The translations under genes were made by a program, and so were the position numbers. 64,000 nucleotides of DNA, taken from the NCBI GenBank assembly GCA_965224515.1, contig OZ245051.1, positions 3,720,001-3,784,000 of the forward strand, given 5' to 3'. The DNA comes from Sedimenticola_A sp040506425 (lineage in GTDB: Bacteria > Pseudomonadota > Gammaproteobacteria > Chromatiales > Chromatiaceae). The notes under the pieces were generated by a model that searched no databases, was not told where the DNA came from, and saw nothing but the letters and a program-made list of their open reading frames with translations. This document shows, piece after piece, positions 15,905 to 24,775 of the stretch (its first letter is position 1; every line of letters begins with the position of its first letter).

Positions 15905-18034
15905 TCAGGTGGTAAGCCTGCGGTAGATATCCGACACCTTCAGCGGCAGTGAGCCTACATCGCTCAGCACGGTATAGGCGGCCGGGCCGTAGAGGTGGGG
16001 AAGATAATCTTTCGCCTCGTCATCGATGGTAATGCAGTAGGGGTGAACACCGTCCCGGCGCGCCTCGATCAGGGCACGGCGGGTATCCTCAATGCCATAG
16101 ACACCACGGTAGTTGTCGTAGTCATCCGGCTTGCCGTCAGAGAGGGTGATGAGCATGCGGGTGCGGGCATCCACATCCTTCAGCAGGGCTGTAAGGTGGC
16201 GTATGGCAAAACCCATGCGGGTGTAGTCCTTGGGTTCAATACCACTGATGCGCGCCTTCACCTCGTCGTTATATGGGTCTTCGAAGCGCTTGATGCGGTA
16301 AAGCTCGCAACGCTTGCGGGTGATGCTTGAGAAGCCGTAGATAGCGTACCGGTCACCCAGGGTCTCCAGGGCCTCGCAGAGCAGGATCAGCGCTTCACGC
16401 TCCGCATCGTTGATCCACCCTTTCGTTGAACCACTCATATCCACCATGAACACCACGGCGATATTGCGCTCGGTACGGTGCATGCGGGTAAACAGGCGGT
16501 CAGTCATCTCCCGCCCAAGTTTCTGGTCCGCCAGGGCTTCGACCAGGGCATCGATATCCACACCGTCACCATGGGGCTGGCGTTTGAGCAGACGGTCTTC
16601 ATCACGCATCGCCTCGAAGGTCTTGCGCAGATGCTTCACCAGGCCAGAGTACTTGCCCATGGTCTGCCTGTAGAAGTCGTCGTAGAGGGGCTTGATATTG
16701 ATTTCGCGCATGGCACACCAGTTCTTGCGATAGTGCTTGCGCTGGTAATCCCACTCGGCATAGATGAATGCACCCTCTTCATGATAGGTGCCACTCCAGA
16801 CACTTTCACCCTCCTCCTCATCCTCCTCCTTGATGAAGTTGGGATCATATTCACCGGGACCCGCCGGGTGCAGGTACTCTTCTGGCAGCTCGCTCAGATC
16901 CTGGATAATGGAGCTGAGTGTATTTTCCACATCCGGCGGCAGGGCCAGGGGCTGATCATCCAACAGGATCTCTATCTCAAACCCTTCGGGAACCGTCTCC
17001 TCCTCCACCAGGCGCTGACTGAACTGTCTCGGCTCTTCGCGCTCGGCTTCAGCCGTCTTCTCATCAAGCTCCTGGATAATTTTATCCAGAGAGATGCGGA
17101 ACTTTGCCTTCTCACGCTCTATCCGTGCGTCCATGGTGGCGGCAACTGCTTCACGGTTGAATCCGCCATGATAGATACGCCGGGGGTAGAGAGCGAGTTT
17201 GCCATGGTAAGCCCTTGTCAGGATCAGCACGTCCTCGGCAGTGGCTTTTGGATCTGCAAGCTGTCGGGCGACTACAGCCCACTCTGCCGGCAGTTCAGGC
17301 TCCTCCAGCATCGTCTTGATGCGTTCCACTTCACGATAGAGACCGGGCAGTTCCCTGGAGATGATCGACTCCAGACGCAGTGACTCCATCTGGTAGAAGA
17401 GCTGCAGCAGTTCGTCCGGAGTCTCCTGCTGAAACAGGTCGTGCCGACGCAGGGTTGAGAAGGCTCCATAACGTGTCTGGGCCCAGAGAAAAGCACTGCA
17501 CGCCTTGTAGAGCCGGAAGTTCTCCATCTCATCGGGCAGTACGCCCCAAAGCGCGGGGAGAAAGACCTTTTCCGAATCGGTATAGACCTGCTCGGATTCT
17601 GACAGTCGAAGGGCCCGGCCTGAGAGGCCGTTCAGAAAGCCCTGGAGCACCCCTTCGTGCTCTTGAAGCACGGCTCCCTGTATACGTTGCTGCTGTTCAT
17701 GGGCGAAATCAGACAACCCCTCGATAACGCGCATGGCAGGCTGCAGCCCGGAGCGATCATAGGTATCCATGGTGTGCAGCGCCCAGGCTTCGATCATGTG
17801 CCTGTCCAGGCCCTGCAGTGCCTCAACCCCGCGGCAGGCCACCTGGTAACCCAATTCAAGGTTGGTGCTGGCCACCCGCTTGATCCAGTCAAGCATGAAC
17901 AGCTGCTCCTCCTGCTCCAGCCCGGCGAGGGACTCGGCAGGCTCTGCAGTAAGGCGGAAGGTAAACTCCACCTCCAGCAGTTCATCAAGGAAGGCTTCGA
18001 TCTCTTCCTTGGAGTGGTGCCGGTTCAGCTCCAT
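15905..18034 (-). CDS. cbbO: CbbO, von Willebrand A partner of the RuBisCO activase CbbQ
   Basis: CbbO is the adaptor that works with the AAA+ ring CbbQ to remodel inhibited RuBisCO. The 709-aa protein has a long helical N-terminal region (DELLEVEFTFRLTAEPAESLAGL...), an acidic linker (about residues 390-410) and a C-terminal VWA domain from about residue 510. The MIDAS motif DMSGST and the later TLSDGKPDDYDNYRG are intact. It starts one base after the cbbQ stop (TGAGATG). NorD is a related alternative, but no nitric-oxide reductase gene is nearby. No RuBisCO gene is in the window either. Confidence 0.85.
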   Translation of the reverse strand: MELNRHHSKEEIEAFLDELLEVEFTFRLTAEPAESLAGLEQEEQLFMLDWIKRVASTNLELGYQVACRGVEALQGLDRHMIEAWALHTMDTYDRSGLQPAMRVIEGLSDFAHEQQQRIQGAVLQEHEGVLQGFLNGLSGRALRLSESEQVYTDSEKVFLPALWGVLPDEMENFRLYKACSAFLWAQTRYGAFSTLRRHDLFQQETPDELLQLFYQMESLRLESIISRELPGLYREVERIKTMLEEPELPAEWAVVARQLADPKATAEDVLILTRAYHGKLALYPRRIYHGGFNREAVAATMDARIEREKAKFRISLDKIIQELDEKTAEAEREEPRQFSQRLVEEETVPEGFEIEILLDDQPLALPPDVENTLSSIIQDLSELPEEYLHPAGPGEYDPNFIKEEDEEEGESVWSGTYHEEGAFIYAEWDYQRKHYRKNWCAMREINIKPLYDDFYRQTMGKYSGLVKHLRKTFEAMRDEDRLLKRQPHGDGVDIDALVEALADQKLGREMTDRLFTRMHRTERNIAVVFMVDMSGSTKGWINDAEREALILLCEALETLGDRYAIYGFSSITRKRCELYRIKRFEDPYNDEVKARISGIEPKDYTRMGFAIRHLTALLKDVDARTRMLITLSDGKPDDYDNYRGVYGIEDTRRALIEARRDGVHPYCITIDDEAKDYLPHLYGPAAYTVLSDVGSLPLKVSDIYRRLTT

Positions 18035-18035
18035 C

Positions 18036-18848
18036 TCAGAACAGTGACGAGGAGAGCTCGTTGACAGCAGCCAGCATTTCAGGATCGTCTGTCAGCGCCT
18101 GAGCAATGGCACCGCGGCAGGCGGATACAGGATTGACGCCGGATGCAATCAACTTGGCGGCATGCACCAGGAGACGGGTACTGGCCCCCTCCTCCAGGCC
18201 ACTGCCCTTGAGGTTGCGGGTCATACCTGCAAACTTCACCAGCCGTGCGGCCATCTCCCGGTCCAGGCCGGATTCGGCGGCCACGATGCCCGCCTCCAGC
18301 TCCGGGGCCGGGTAGTCGAACTCCAGCGCCACGAAGCGCTGGCGGGTACTCTGCTTCAGATCCTTGAGTACGCTCTGGTAACCGGGGTTGTAGGAGATGG
18401 AGAGGCAGAACTCAGGTGTGGACTCGATCAGCGTACCCAGCTTTTCTATGGGCAGAACGCGCCTGTCATCGGCCAGGGGGTGGATCACCACCATGGTGTC
18501 CTTGCGCGCCTCAACGATCTCATCCAGGTAGCAGATGCCCCCGGCGCGCACGGCCTGGGTCAGGGGACCGTCGATCCAGACCGTTTCGCCACCCTTTACC
18601 AGGTAGCGCCCGACCAGGTCCGATGCAGTGAGGTCGTCATGACAGGAGACAGTGATCAGCGGCCGTTTCAACCGCCAGGCCATGTACTCCATGAAGCGGG
18701 TCTTACCGCAACCCGTGGGGCCCTTGAGCAGAACCGGCAGCTTATTGCTGTAAGCCGCTTCGAAGATGGCGATCTCGTCGCCGGTGGCCTCGTAAAAGGG
18801 CTCATGCTCAATCATGAATTCATTGAGCTGTAGTGTCTTGGCTTCCAC
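18036..18848 (-). CDS. cbbQ: CbbQ, MoxR-family AAA+ ATPase (RuBisCO activase motor)
   Basis: CbbQ/NirQ/NorQ proteins form hexameric ATPase rings. The start is set at GTG 18848, preceded by AGGAG five bases away. It gives 270 aa, the typical CbbQ length; an in-frame TTG at 18908 would add 20 residues without similarity. Walker A is GPTGCGKT (43-50), Walker B ICYLDE, and SYNPGYQSVLKDLKQSTRQRF is the diagnostic sensor region. It is followed directly by cbbO. A degenerate copy of its start and upstream DNA lies at 23045-23226. Confidence 0.9.
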   Translation of the reverse strand: MEAKTLQLNEFMIEHEPFYEATGDEIAIFEAAYSNKLPVLLKGPTGCGKTRFMEYMAWRLKRPLITVSCHDDLTASDLVGRYLVKGGETVWIDGPLTQAVRAGGICYLDEIVEARKDTMVVIHPLADDRRVLPIEKLGTLIESTPEFCLSISYNPGYQSVLKDLKQSTRQRFVALEFDYPAPELEAGIVAAESGLDREMAARLVKFAGMTRNLKGSGLEEGASTRLLVHAAKLIASGVNPVSACRGAIAQALTDDPEMLAAVNELSSSLF

Positions 18849-19074
18849 GGATACTCCTGAACTGCGGTCTGAGACTGGTTGAAAGATATTTCCCAGTAAT
18901 TTTGTCAATTATATAAAAAAGCCACAGCAACAATAAACTTTAATTCACTCCGGAAATGCGGGATTGATAATTGATGGCCCGACTGGACCACGGTATGGCC
19001 CTGCCTCAGAGTCGTGAGCTCTCCAATCCATGTCATGGCCCACTCTTACAAACCCGGGGACTAATCTGATCAGG

Positions 19075-21327
19075 CTATTCTATCGGCAGACAAACCGTAA
19101 ACGTCGTTCCCTTCCCGGGCTGTGAATCGACACTTATCCTGCCATTGTGCTCCTGGGTAACGATGAAGTAAGAGACTGACAGGCCAAGCCCCGTCCCTTC
19201 ACCGACCGGCCGGGTCGTAAAGAAGGGATCAAATGCCTTTTTCCTCGTCTCTTCCTCCATTCCGGGACCATTGTCTTCAACCTGGATGCAGACCATCTCG
19301 CTTTTCTTCATGACCCGGAGCTTAAGTCGCGATGTCTCAGCTTTTTCCTCTGCCATATGCATCGCCTGTGCCGCGTTTCTGAAGATATTCAACAACACCT
19401 GCTGAATCTCTGATGCAATGCAATTAACCTGTGGCAGCTCCGAATCGTACTCCCTTGTGATTTCGACCTTACGGAAGTCGTACTTTTTCTTCAGATCGTA
19501 GTCCACTGCAGCCAGTTCCAGAGCCTGGTCGACCAGTTGATCCAGGTTCTCCGGGTGTAGAGTTGACTCGGCCTTGCGGGAAAACTGGAGCATGTTAGCC
19601 ACGATGAGCGCTGCACGCTCACCGGATTCACGAATTCCCCGAATGAATTTCTTAATTTCCCGTTGATCAAAGTATGCGTCAGTTTTACTCAGGTCCAATC
19701 CCAGTTCCTGTGCAACTTGCCGGTTCTTTTCAAGATCAGGTAATAGCCGACGCTCTACATTCTGCAGCCCCTGCAGGATACCGCCCAGTGGATTGTTCAG
19801 TTCATGAGCCATACCTGCGGCCAGGCCACCCACCGACATCATCTTCTCCGTCTGTACCATCACGCTATGCATACGCTTGCGTTCAGTGGTGTCCTGAATA
19901 ATGGCCACGAAAACAGGGGGTGTCTCATCGTGCATCAACTGCAAGTGCACCTCAACATCATAGAGAGAACCATCCTTTCGCTGGTGCACTGTTTCGAAAA
20001 TGATTACCTCCTTCTCACTCCCGCGAAGGGGAGCTATAGCTTGTTCGAAGCTCTCAAGGGTGAACTCCGGCTTAATGTCGATGGGCGTCAGACTCCGAAG
20101 CTCTTCCATGCTATAGCCCAGGTTTGTGCGTGCGCCGTGATTAACCTCGGTAAATTTCAATGATGTCGAATCGAACACAAAAACCTCGTTCAGGGAACGT
20201 TCAACGATTCGTCCAAGCCGTGTCACCCTCTCCTCGGCCAGTTTCCGTCCGGTAATGTCCTGGAACATCCCCCTCAGTTTGACAGCCTTGCCTTCGATAA
20301 CTGTCGGTGCACAGTTTGTGCGTATCCATAGCTGTCTGCCTTTGGCTGTTACAAACCGGACCTCCATATCGTATGGAATACCTTTATCCATCGCCTGCTG
20401 TACGGCATTGGCAAGTTTGCCGCGATCGTCAGGATGGTAGAAGTTGATCGCATCATCAAGGGATGGCTTATAGTCTTCCGGCACTTCGTGAATGTGATAG
20501 GTCTCACTGGTCCAGCGGACATCCTTGGTCGCCACATCGATCTCCCAGCCACCCATCTTGGCCACCCGGCCGGTTTCATTGAGCAACACCTCACTCTCAC
20601 GAAGCCTCCTGGTGCGATCTTCAACCTTATCCTCAAGCTCCCTGTGAGCAGCCGAGAGCTTCTGCGTCATCGCATTGATCACATCACCGACCTGGTCAAA
20701 CTCGTCCTCTTTGTTCAATGCAGGGGGAGCCTTCCGCTTAAACGGCGGCAGAGACTCCTTTTCCAGATCCAGGGCGCCAAGATAGTCGCTGATGTGACCC
20801 AGAGGCTGACTGACCAGGAAGTGGAAAAACAGCAACAGCAGCCCCGCCACCAGGAAAATCTCGATGGCATTGGTCAGCAGGATCTTCCCGGCGCTTTGCC
20901 AGGAGCGCTGATAAAGCGCGTCCAGGCCGGCGGTCACCTTCAACTCACCCAGCAACTTCTCCTGGCCACGATAACTGCGCAGCAGTGGAAATGAAGTGCT
21001 CAGAACATCCTCAGAGGTCCGTTCACCGGCCTGCCATGTCACCTTGCCATCAATCAGTATCACCAGGTATTCGATATCAGGAAGGTTGACCAGCCCCTCG
21101 AGTTGAAGCTGTATCTGTTTACGGTTAATAACCCAGACACTCTCCACCAGGCTCCCAAGCGCGTCAGTACCTATAAAGTCGAAGTTGCTCTCGATCTGCT
21201 CGACAGATGAGACATAGTCATTGCGAAGTTGTAGCGCTGTGGTCACCAGGGTGACGATGAAGCTGGCCACAAGCACAATCATGACCAGCTTGCTGGCGAT
21301 AGAACTCTTGATGATATGCATTGCCAT
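19075..21327 (-). CDS. Membrane sensor histidine kinase with HAMP and PAS domains
   Basis: The 750-aa protein has an N-terminal helix (residues 10-30), an extracytoplasmic region of about 120 residues, a second helix (about 150-175) and a HAMP-like linker. Two PAS/PAC modules (about 250-500) follow, then a HisKA domain with HELNNPLGG and a C-terminal ATPase domain (DNGPGMEE, GTGLGLSV). It belongs to the kinases with an asparagine-rich H-box common in PAS kinases. No response regulator gene is adjacent. It is the last gene after two periplasmic binding-protein genes, 15 bases from the nearer, which suggests those proteins feed signal into the kinase. The ligand is unknown. Confidence 0.88.
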   Translation of the reverse strand: MAMHIIKSSIASKLVMIVLVASFIVTLVTTALQLRNDYVSSVEQIESNFDFIGTDALGSLVESVWVINRKQIQLQLEGLVNLPDIEYLVILIDGKVTWQAGERTSEDVLSTSFPLLRSYRGQEKLLGELKVTAGLDALYQRSWQSAGKILLTNAIEIFLVAGLLLLFFHFLVSQPLGHISDYLGALDLEKESLPPFKRKAPPALNKEDEFDQVGDVINAMTQKLSAAHRELEDKVEDRTRRLRESEVLLNETGRVAKMGGWEIDVATKDVRWTSETYHIHEVPEDYKPSLDDAINFYHPDDRGKLANAVQQAMDKGIPYDMEVRFVTAKGRQLWIRTNCAPTVIEGKAVKLRGMFQDITGRKLAEERVTRLGRIVERSLNEVFVFDSTSLKFTEVNHGARTNLGYSMEELRSLTPIDIKPEFTLESFEQAIAPLRGSEKEVIIFETVHQRKDGSLYDVEVHLQLMHDETPPVFVAIIQDTTERKRMHSVMVQTEKMMSVGGLAAGMAHELNNPLGGILQGLQNVERRLLPDLEKNRQVAQELGLDLSKTDAYFDQREIKKFIRGIRESGERAALIVANMLQFSRKAESTLHPENLDQLVDQALELAAVDYDLKKKYDFRKVEITREYDSELPQVNCIASEIQQVLLNIFRNAAQAMHMAEEKAETSRLKLRVMKKSEMVCIQVEDNGPGMEEETRKKAFDPFFTTRPVGEGTGLGLSVSYFIVTQEHNGRISVDSQPGKGTTFTVCLPIE

Positions 21328-21342
21328 TTATTTGATTGGTTA

Positions 21343-22074
21343 TTATGGATTCATCAATGGCCCAAGGGTCCTGTCCTCAATGCGCTGATAACTTCCGTCA
21401 ATCTTCATCTGCTCCAGTGCGTGCGCCAGTTCAGGGACCAGGGTCTCATGCCGCTTGTTTACGTAAAGGAAGACCTCCTTGGTAATCAGCGGAGGTTCCA
21501 GGGCAATGATTCCCTTCAAACCAAGCTTGCGAATCAACTCCAATCCCTGCCACTTTTCATAGATGACCAGTTGGGTTCGATCCCGGTCAAGCAGCAGGAA
21601 CAGCTGATCAGATGTACTGACCCTGGTGATGGTGCGTGCCTTTATATTTTTTTCAAGAATCTTCCAGCCGGTCACAAAGGCCACGTCATAATTCTGCAGG
21701 CTCTCCCAATCGTCAATCACAACATCCGGGTTCTTGGAGAACACCTGGAAGTTGAAGTCCATCACCTTGCCGGGTACCTGGCGGATGTTCGGATAGATCC
21801 GTTCAAGCCCGGCCACCCTGGGCAGGTTGCCATCATCCAATCCCTGGTCCAGGGCACGCAGCCCCCGCTCTTCGTGGGCAAATTCAAAGTCGGGCATATA
21901 CCCTACGCGATGCAACATCTCCGTCACGACCAGATCGAGAAAACCTTGCCGATCCTGGGTGCCGAGAGGCGCGGTCAGGGTGATGTTGAGCTTGAAGGGG
22001 GCATTCTCCCCTGCAATATTGAAACCCGGGGACAGCAGCAGTAAAAACAGAATCAGAACGATTGTTCGTTTCAT
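21343..22074 (-). CDS. Periplasmic substrate-binding protein-like (type 2 fold)
   Basis: The 243-aa protein has a signal peptide (MKRTIVLILFLLLLSPGFNI) and then a type 2 periplasmic-binding fold with recognisable family 3 elements (LGTQDRQGFLDLVVTEMLHRVGY, MKIDGSYQRI near the C-terminus). A good ribosome-binding site (AGAGGAG) precedes the ATG. No ABC transporter genes are nearby. It sits between a second such gene and a sensor kinase, so it is more likely a signalling than a transport protein. Ligand not predictable. Confidence 0.8.
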   Translation of the reverse strand: MKRTIVLILFLLLLSPGFNIAGENAPFKLNITLTAPLGTQDRQGFLDLVVTEMLHRVGYMPDFEFAHEERGLRALDQGLDDGNLPRVAGLERIYPNIRQVPGKVMDFNFQVFSKNPDVVIDDWESLQNYDVAFVTGWKILEKNIKARTITRVSTSDQLFLLLDRDRTQLVIYEKWQGLELIRKLGLKGIIALEPPLITKEVFLYVNKRHETLVPELAHALEQMKIDGSYQRIEDRTLGPLMNP

Positions 22075-22110
22075 GTAATGCTCCTCTTAATTTGGACTGG
22101 GATCTCCACC

Positions 22111-22848
22111 CTAATCGATGCCATGTTCTCTCATGATCTCCTGGTACCGACCGCTTCTCTGCAGCATGTACATCCCCTCGTTGTAGTCCTGCAGCCTGAG
22201 CAGGTTATCCGGGTTTTTCTTTGAGAATGCCATATGGACAAACTGCCGTTGCAGGGGCTCGCCTACGGTCTTGATTTTGTCACGGCCTCCAAGCTTTCCT
22301 GCCTCGTAATACGCAACAGACTTTGCACTGACAAAGAAGTCGATTCTGTTGTTCAGCAACAGTTCTATGCCGTTCAGGTAACCGTCCGTTTCCTGCTTGT
22401 TCAGGTAGTCCGCGGCATCGAACTCCCTGGATAGCGACCCGGCCCGGTTATGGCCGATGGTGTGCCCAACAAGATCGCGCAGTGAGCTGTAACTGTTTAC
22501 AGGGTTGGAGACCAATCCGATCATGTAAACTTCGTGAACCCCATAGGGCGCACCATACCAATAAAATTCGAGCCTCGGTTTGTTAAAATATATCTCGGTG
22601 ATCGCATCACACTCCTTACCCTCTTTCGCGAATGACTGCGCACGCGCCCAAGGCAAAAACATCTTGCTCACCTTGTAACCTCTCGGTTCGAATATCTCTC
22701 GTATTATCTGGGCAGTGTAGCCTTCATTGACGAGTGTGGTTCCATGATGCGGGGGCCATTCATAACTGCAGATGGTTATCGTCTTGTCTTGGGCGTAAGC
22801 CGGTGACGTCACAATGAGAAGTAAAAGAATCAGAATACTCTTTTTCAT
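22111..22848 (-). CDS. Periplasmic substrate-binding protein, family 3-like
   Basis: The 245-aa protein has a signal peptide ending PAYAQ and an SBP_bac_3 fold (TITICSYEWPPHHG..., NEGYTAQIIREIFEPRGYKV, PWARAQSFAKEGKECDA). The start at 22848 has AAGGGA upstream; the frame stays open to 22905 but without a signal sequence. It is the first gene of the three-gene kinase operon, and the stretch 22849-23238 before it contains the cbbQ remnant. Related stand-alone proteins often sense amino acids or other small molecules; no ligand can be assigned. Confidence 0.82.
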   Translation of the reverse strand: MKKSILILLLLIVTSPAYAQDKTITICSYEWPPHHGTTLVNEGYTAQIIREIFEPRGYKVSKMFLPWARAQSFAKEGKECDAITEIYFNKPRLEFYWYGAPYGVHEVYMIGLVSNPVNSYSSLRDLVGHTIGHNRAGSLSREFDAADYLNKQETDGYLNGIELLLNNRIDFFVSAKSVAYYEAGKLGGRDKIKTVGEPLQRQFVHMAFSKKNPDNLLRLQDYNEGMYMLQRSGRYQEIMREHGID

Positions 22849-23044
22849 GACATGTCCCTTTGTTCCATCCGAAGTATGGACTTCAGATCCTGACTGCCTT
22901 CCCACGGCACCAACCGTCTCCGTTGAACAAGGTCGATATCCACTCTTCTCATCCCCTTTAAACCTTAGTTGATAAGGTAAATATAGATCCTGAAGTGCTT
23001 TTTTGCCTGATGTTCACCTGCCCACGCGCTGAATTACGACCTTG

Positions 23045-23226
23045 TAAGCCGCTAGAAAGATGGCGATCTCTTCGCCCGCGGTCTCGTATTAGGACCCGTG
23101 CTCAATCATGATTTAATTGAGCTGTAGTGTCTTGGCTTCCACGGATACTCCTGAACTGCCTCAGAAACTGGGAAAATGCTATTTCTCAGTAATTTTGTCG
23201 ATTATAGTGAAAAGCTGCGGAAACAG
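23045..23226 (-). pseudogene. Degenerate direct copy of the cbbQ start region
   Basis: This segment matches 18751-18934, the upstream region and first 30-odd codons of cbbQ, in the same orientation 4.3 kb away. A 44-base core including the AGGAG site, GTG start and first codons is identical. Outside it there are many substitutions, and the copy meets TAA at codon 10 (VEAKTLQLN-stop). No further cbbQ sequence follows. The remnant lies in the gene-free stretch 22849-23238, between the kinase operon and a PAS gene that ends without an output domain. Confidence 0.88.
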
Positions 23227-23238
23227 TGTTGACGGGCC

Positions 23239-24051
23239 CTAGGGATTGCCCCCGGCGCCATCCCTCTCCACCTGAACCCTTTCGGTAATATCCTGCACTG
23301 TGCCCATTGACCTGATGGTCTCGCCGGCTTTGTCCCGTATCTCTTTTGAGAGCTCATGAACATACCTAACCGCCCCATCACTTTTACGGATTATGCGATG
23401 GACGATGTCGTAGGGCCTGCCACTCTCAACTGAATAGCCATAGGCTTCATCTACCATCTCCCGGTCATCAGGGTAAATGGCATCGAGAAAGGCATCGTAG
23501 GATGCCTCGAACTTCTCAGGATCGATACCAAAAATCTCATAGATCTGCCTGGACCAGAACAGCTTGTCATTTATCAGGTCATACTCCCAGTTGCCGATTT
23601 TTCCCAGATGCTGAGCCTCCTCCAGGCGTTTGTTGCTGGCCCGCAATGCCTCGAGCGTCTCAGTCATCGCCTTGTCAGAAGCCTTGCGCTCTGTGATGTC
23701 ATGAGCAATGACATCAATCGATAACAGCTTACCTGCCTGGTCGATAGACGGTGTTGCCCTTGCCTCAAGCCAACAGCAGTGGCCACTCTTGCAAATAATC
23801 TCCAACTCATAGGACAGCGAATGCCCACTATCCAGATCCGACTCCAACCGTTTCAGAGCAGACGTATTGATCTCATTATCGGTGAGATAGTCTCTGAAAT
23901 GTGCTGTCAGCTCTTCCCGGGTATATCCAAGTACCCGTTCAACAGATGGGCTCACATAGTCTATCTCTCCATCTGGCCTGCAAGAGTAAAAGAGATATTC
24001 ATCATTCACTCCATCCACCAGTCGTTGGCAGAAAGCAAGAGTGTTGCTCAT
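23239..24051 (-). CDS. Two-PAS sensor protein without output domain, probably truncated
   Basis: From the ATG at 24051 (GAGGA upstream) the 270-aa protein has two PAS/PAC modules: YLFYSCRPDGEIDYVSPSVERVLGYTREE... and GKIGNWEYDLINDKLFWSRQIYEIFGID.... It stops just after the second PAC (QDITERVQVERDGAGGNP), where PAS sensors normally enter a coiled coil leading to a kinase or GGDEF domain. The stop lies 13 bases from the cbbQ remnant, so the 3' part was probably lost in the same rearrangement. It may still be expressed as a soluble PAS protein. Confidence 0.72.
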   Translation of the reverse strand: MSNTLAFCQRLVDGVNDEYLFYSCRPDGEIDYVSPSVERVLGYTREELTAHFRDYLTDNEINTSALKRLESDLDSGHSLSYELEIICKSGHCCWLEARATPSIDQAGKLLSIDVIAHDITERKASDKAMTETLEALRASNKRLEEAQHLGKIGNWEYDLINDKLFWSRQIYEIFGIDPEKFEASYDAFLDAIYPDDREMVDEAYGYSVESGRPYDIVHRIIRKSDGAVRYVHELSKEIRDKAGETIRSMGTVQDITERVQVERDGAGGNP

Positions 24052-24322
24052 TGAGTTTATCCTCTGTGGTCTTAATTCCATGTTCCTGGCTGGAAAAGTG
24101 GAGATCAATTCCCTGGCAGGCTTTTTATTAACTCTATTCAACCTAAGTCTAGACGGTTTATTAACAAGTAATAGTCCTCCCGATTGTTGCGATAAACCAG
24201 AGCAGTTACATCGATGCCTCCACACATTTCATCACAAACCCTGAAAATACTGTGAACAACCCTTGCCTAACCGAATGGGAATTATTATCCTATTTTCTTA
24301 CCTCATCATCAGGAGACCAGAT

Positions 24323-24655
24323 ATGCCCGGTACATTTGAACTATACAAAGATGCAGGCGGAGAATTCCGCTTCCGATTCAATGCCAGCAACGGCCAGACC
24401 ATTCTTTCAAGTGAGGGTTACAAGCAGCGTTCGAATGCCGAGAACGGCATCAATTCGGTGAAGAAGAACGCGGCTGAAGATGCCCGCTATGAACCCAAGG
24501 AGACCAATGACGGCCGCTTCATGTTCAACCTCAAAGCCAGTAATGGCCAGGTTGTGGGCAGCAGCCGGATCTATAAAACAGCATCTGAAAGAGACCAGGG
24601 CATCAGCATGACGAAAAGCGATGCACCTGGTGCAGAGACAGATGACCTGACATGA
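24323..24655 (+). CDS. yegP: YegP-like protein (UPF0339, two DUF1508 repeats), paralogue 2
   Basis: The 110-aa protein has two DUF1508 repeats (FELYKDAGGEFRFRFNASNG and YEPKETNDGRFMFNLKASNG). The start is fixed by AGGAG 8 bases upstream. It is a clear homologue of E. coli YegP and of the copy at 15492. The function is unknown; it has no signal peptide. It is transcribed towards purA and ends before a bidirectional terminator. The 271-base region upstream (24052-24322) is AT-rich and shows no other gene. Confidence 0.9.
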   Translation: MPGTFELYKDAGGEFRFRFNASNGQTILSSEGYKQRSNAENGINSVKKNAAEDARYEPKETNDGRFMFNLKASNGQVVGSSRIYKTASERDQGISMTKSDAPGAETDDLT

Positions 24656-24715
24656 AACAGTACTTCAACGGGATGCCTCGATCAGCCCTGCACTAGTGGA
24701 CCATAAGAGAGGCAT

Positions 24716-24753
24716 AAAAAATCCCCCGGGACCGGATGGCCGCGGGGGATTTT
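24716..24753. terminator. Bidirectional terminator between yegP copy and purA
   Basis: AAAAATCCCCCG and CGGGGGATTTT form a long GC-rich stem with A and T flanks on either side. It separates the convergent ends of the YegP-like gene (+) and purA (-). Confidence 0.88.
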
Positions 24754-24775
24754 CCATTTGGCGCCAAACGCTGGT

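Noticed and set aside
16478..17383. 301-codon plus-strand frame opposite cbbO
   Set aside because: Antisense to a clear VWA protein gene; no recognisable domain.
18849..18908. Upstream in-frame TTG start for cbbQ
   Set aside because: It would add 20 residues not found in CbbQ; the GTG at 18848 has an ideal ribosome-binding site. The TTGACA there may instead be part of a promoter.
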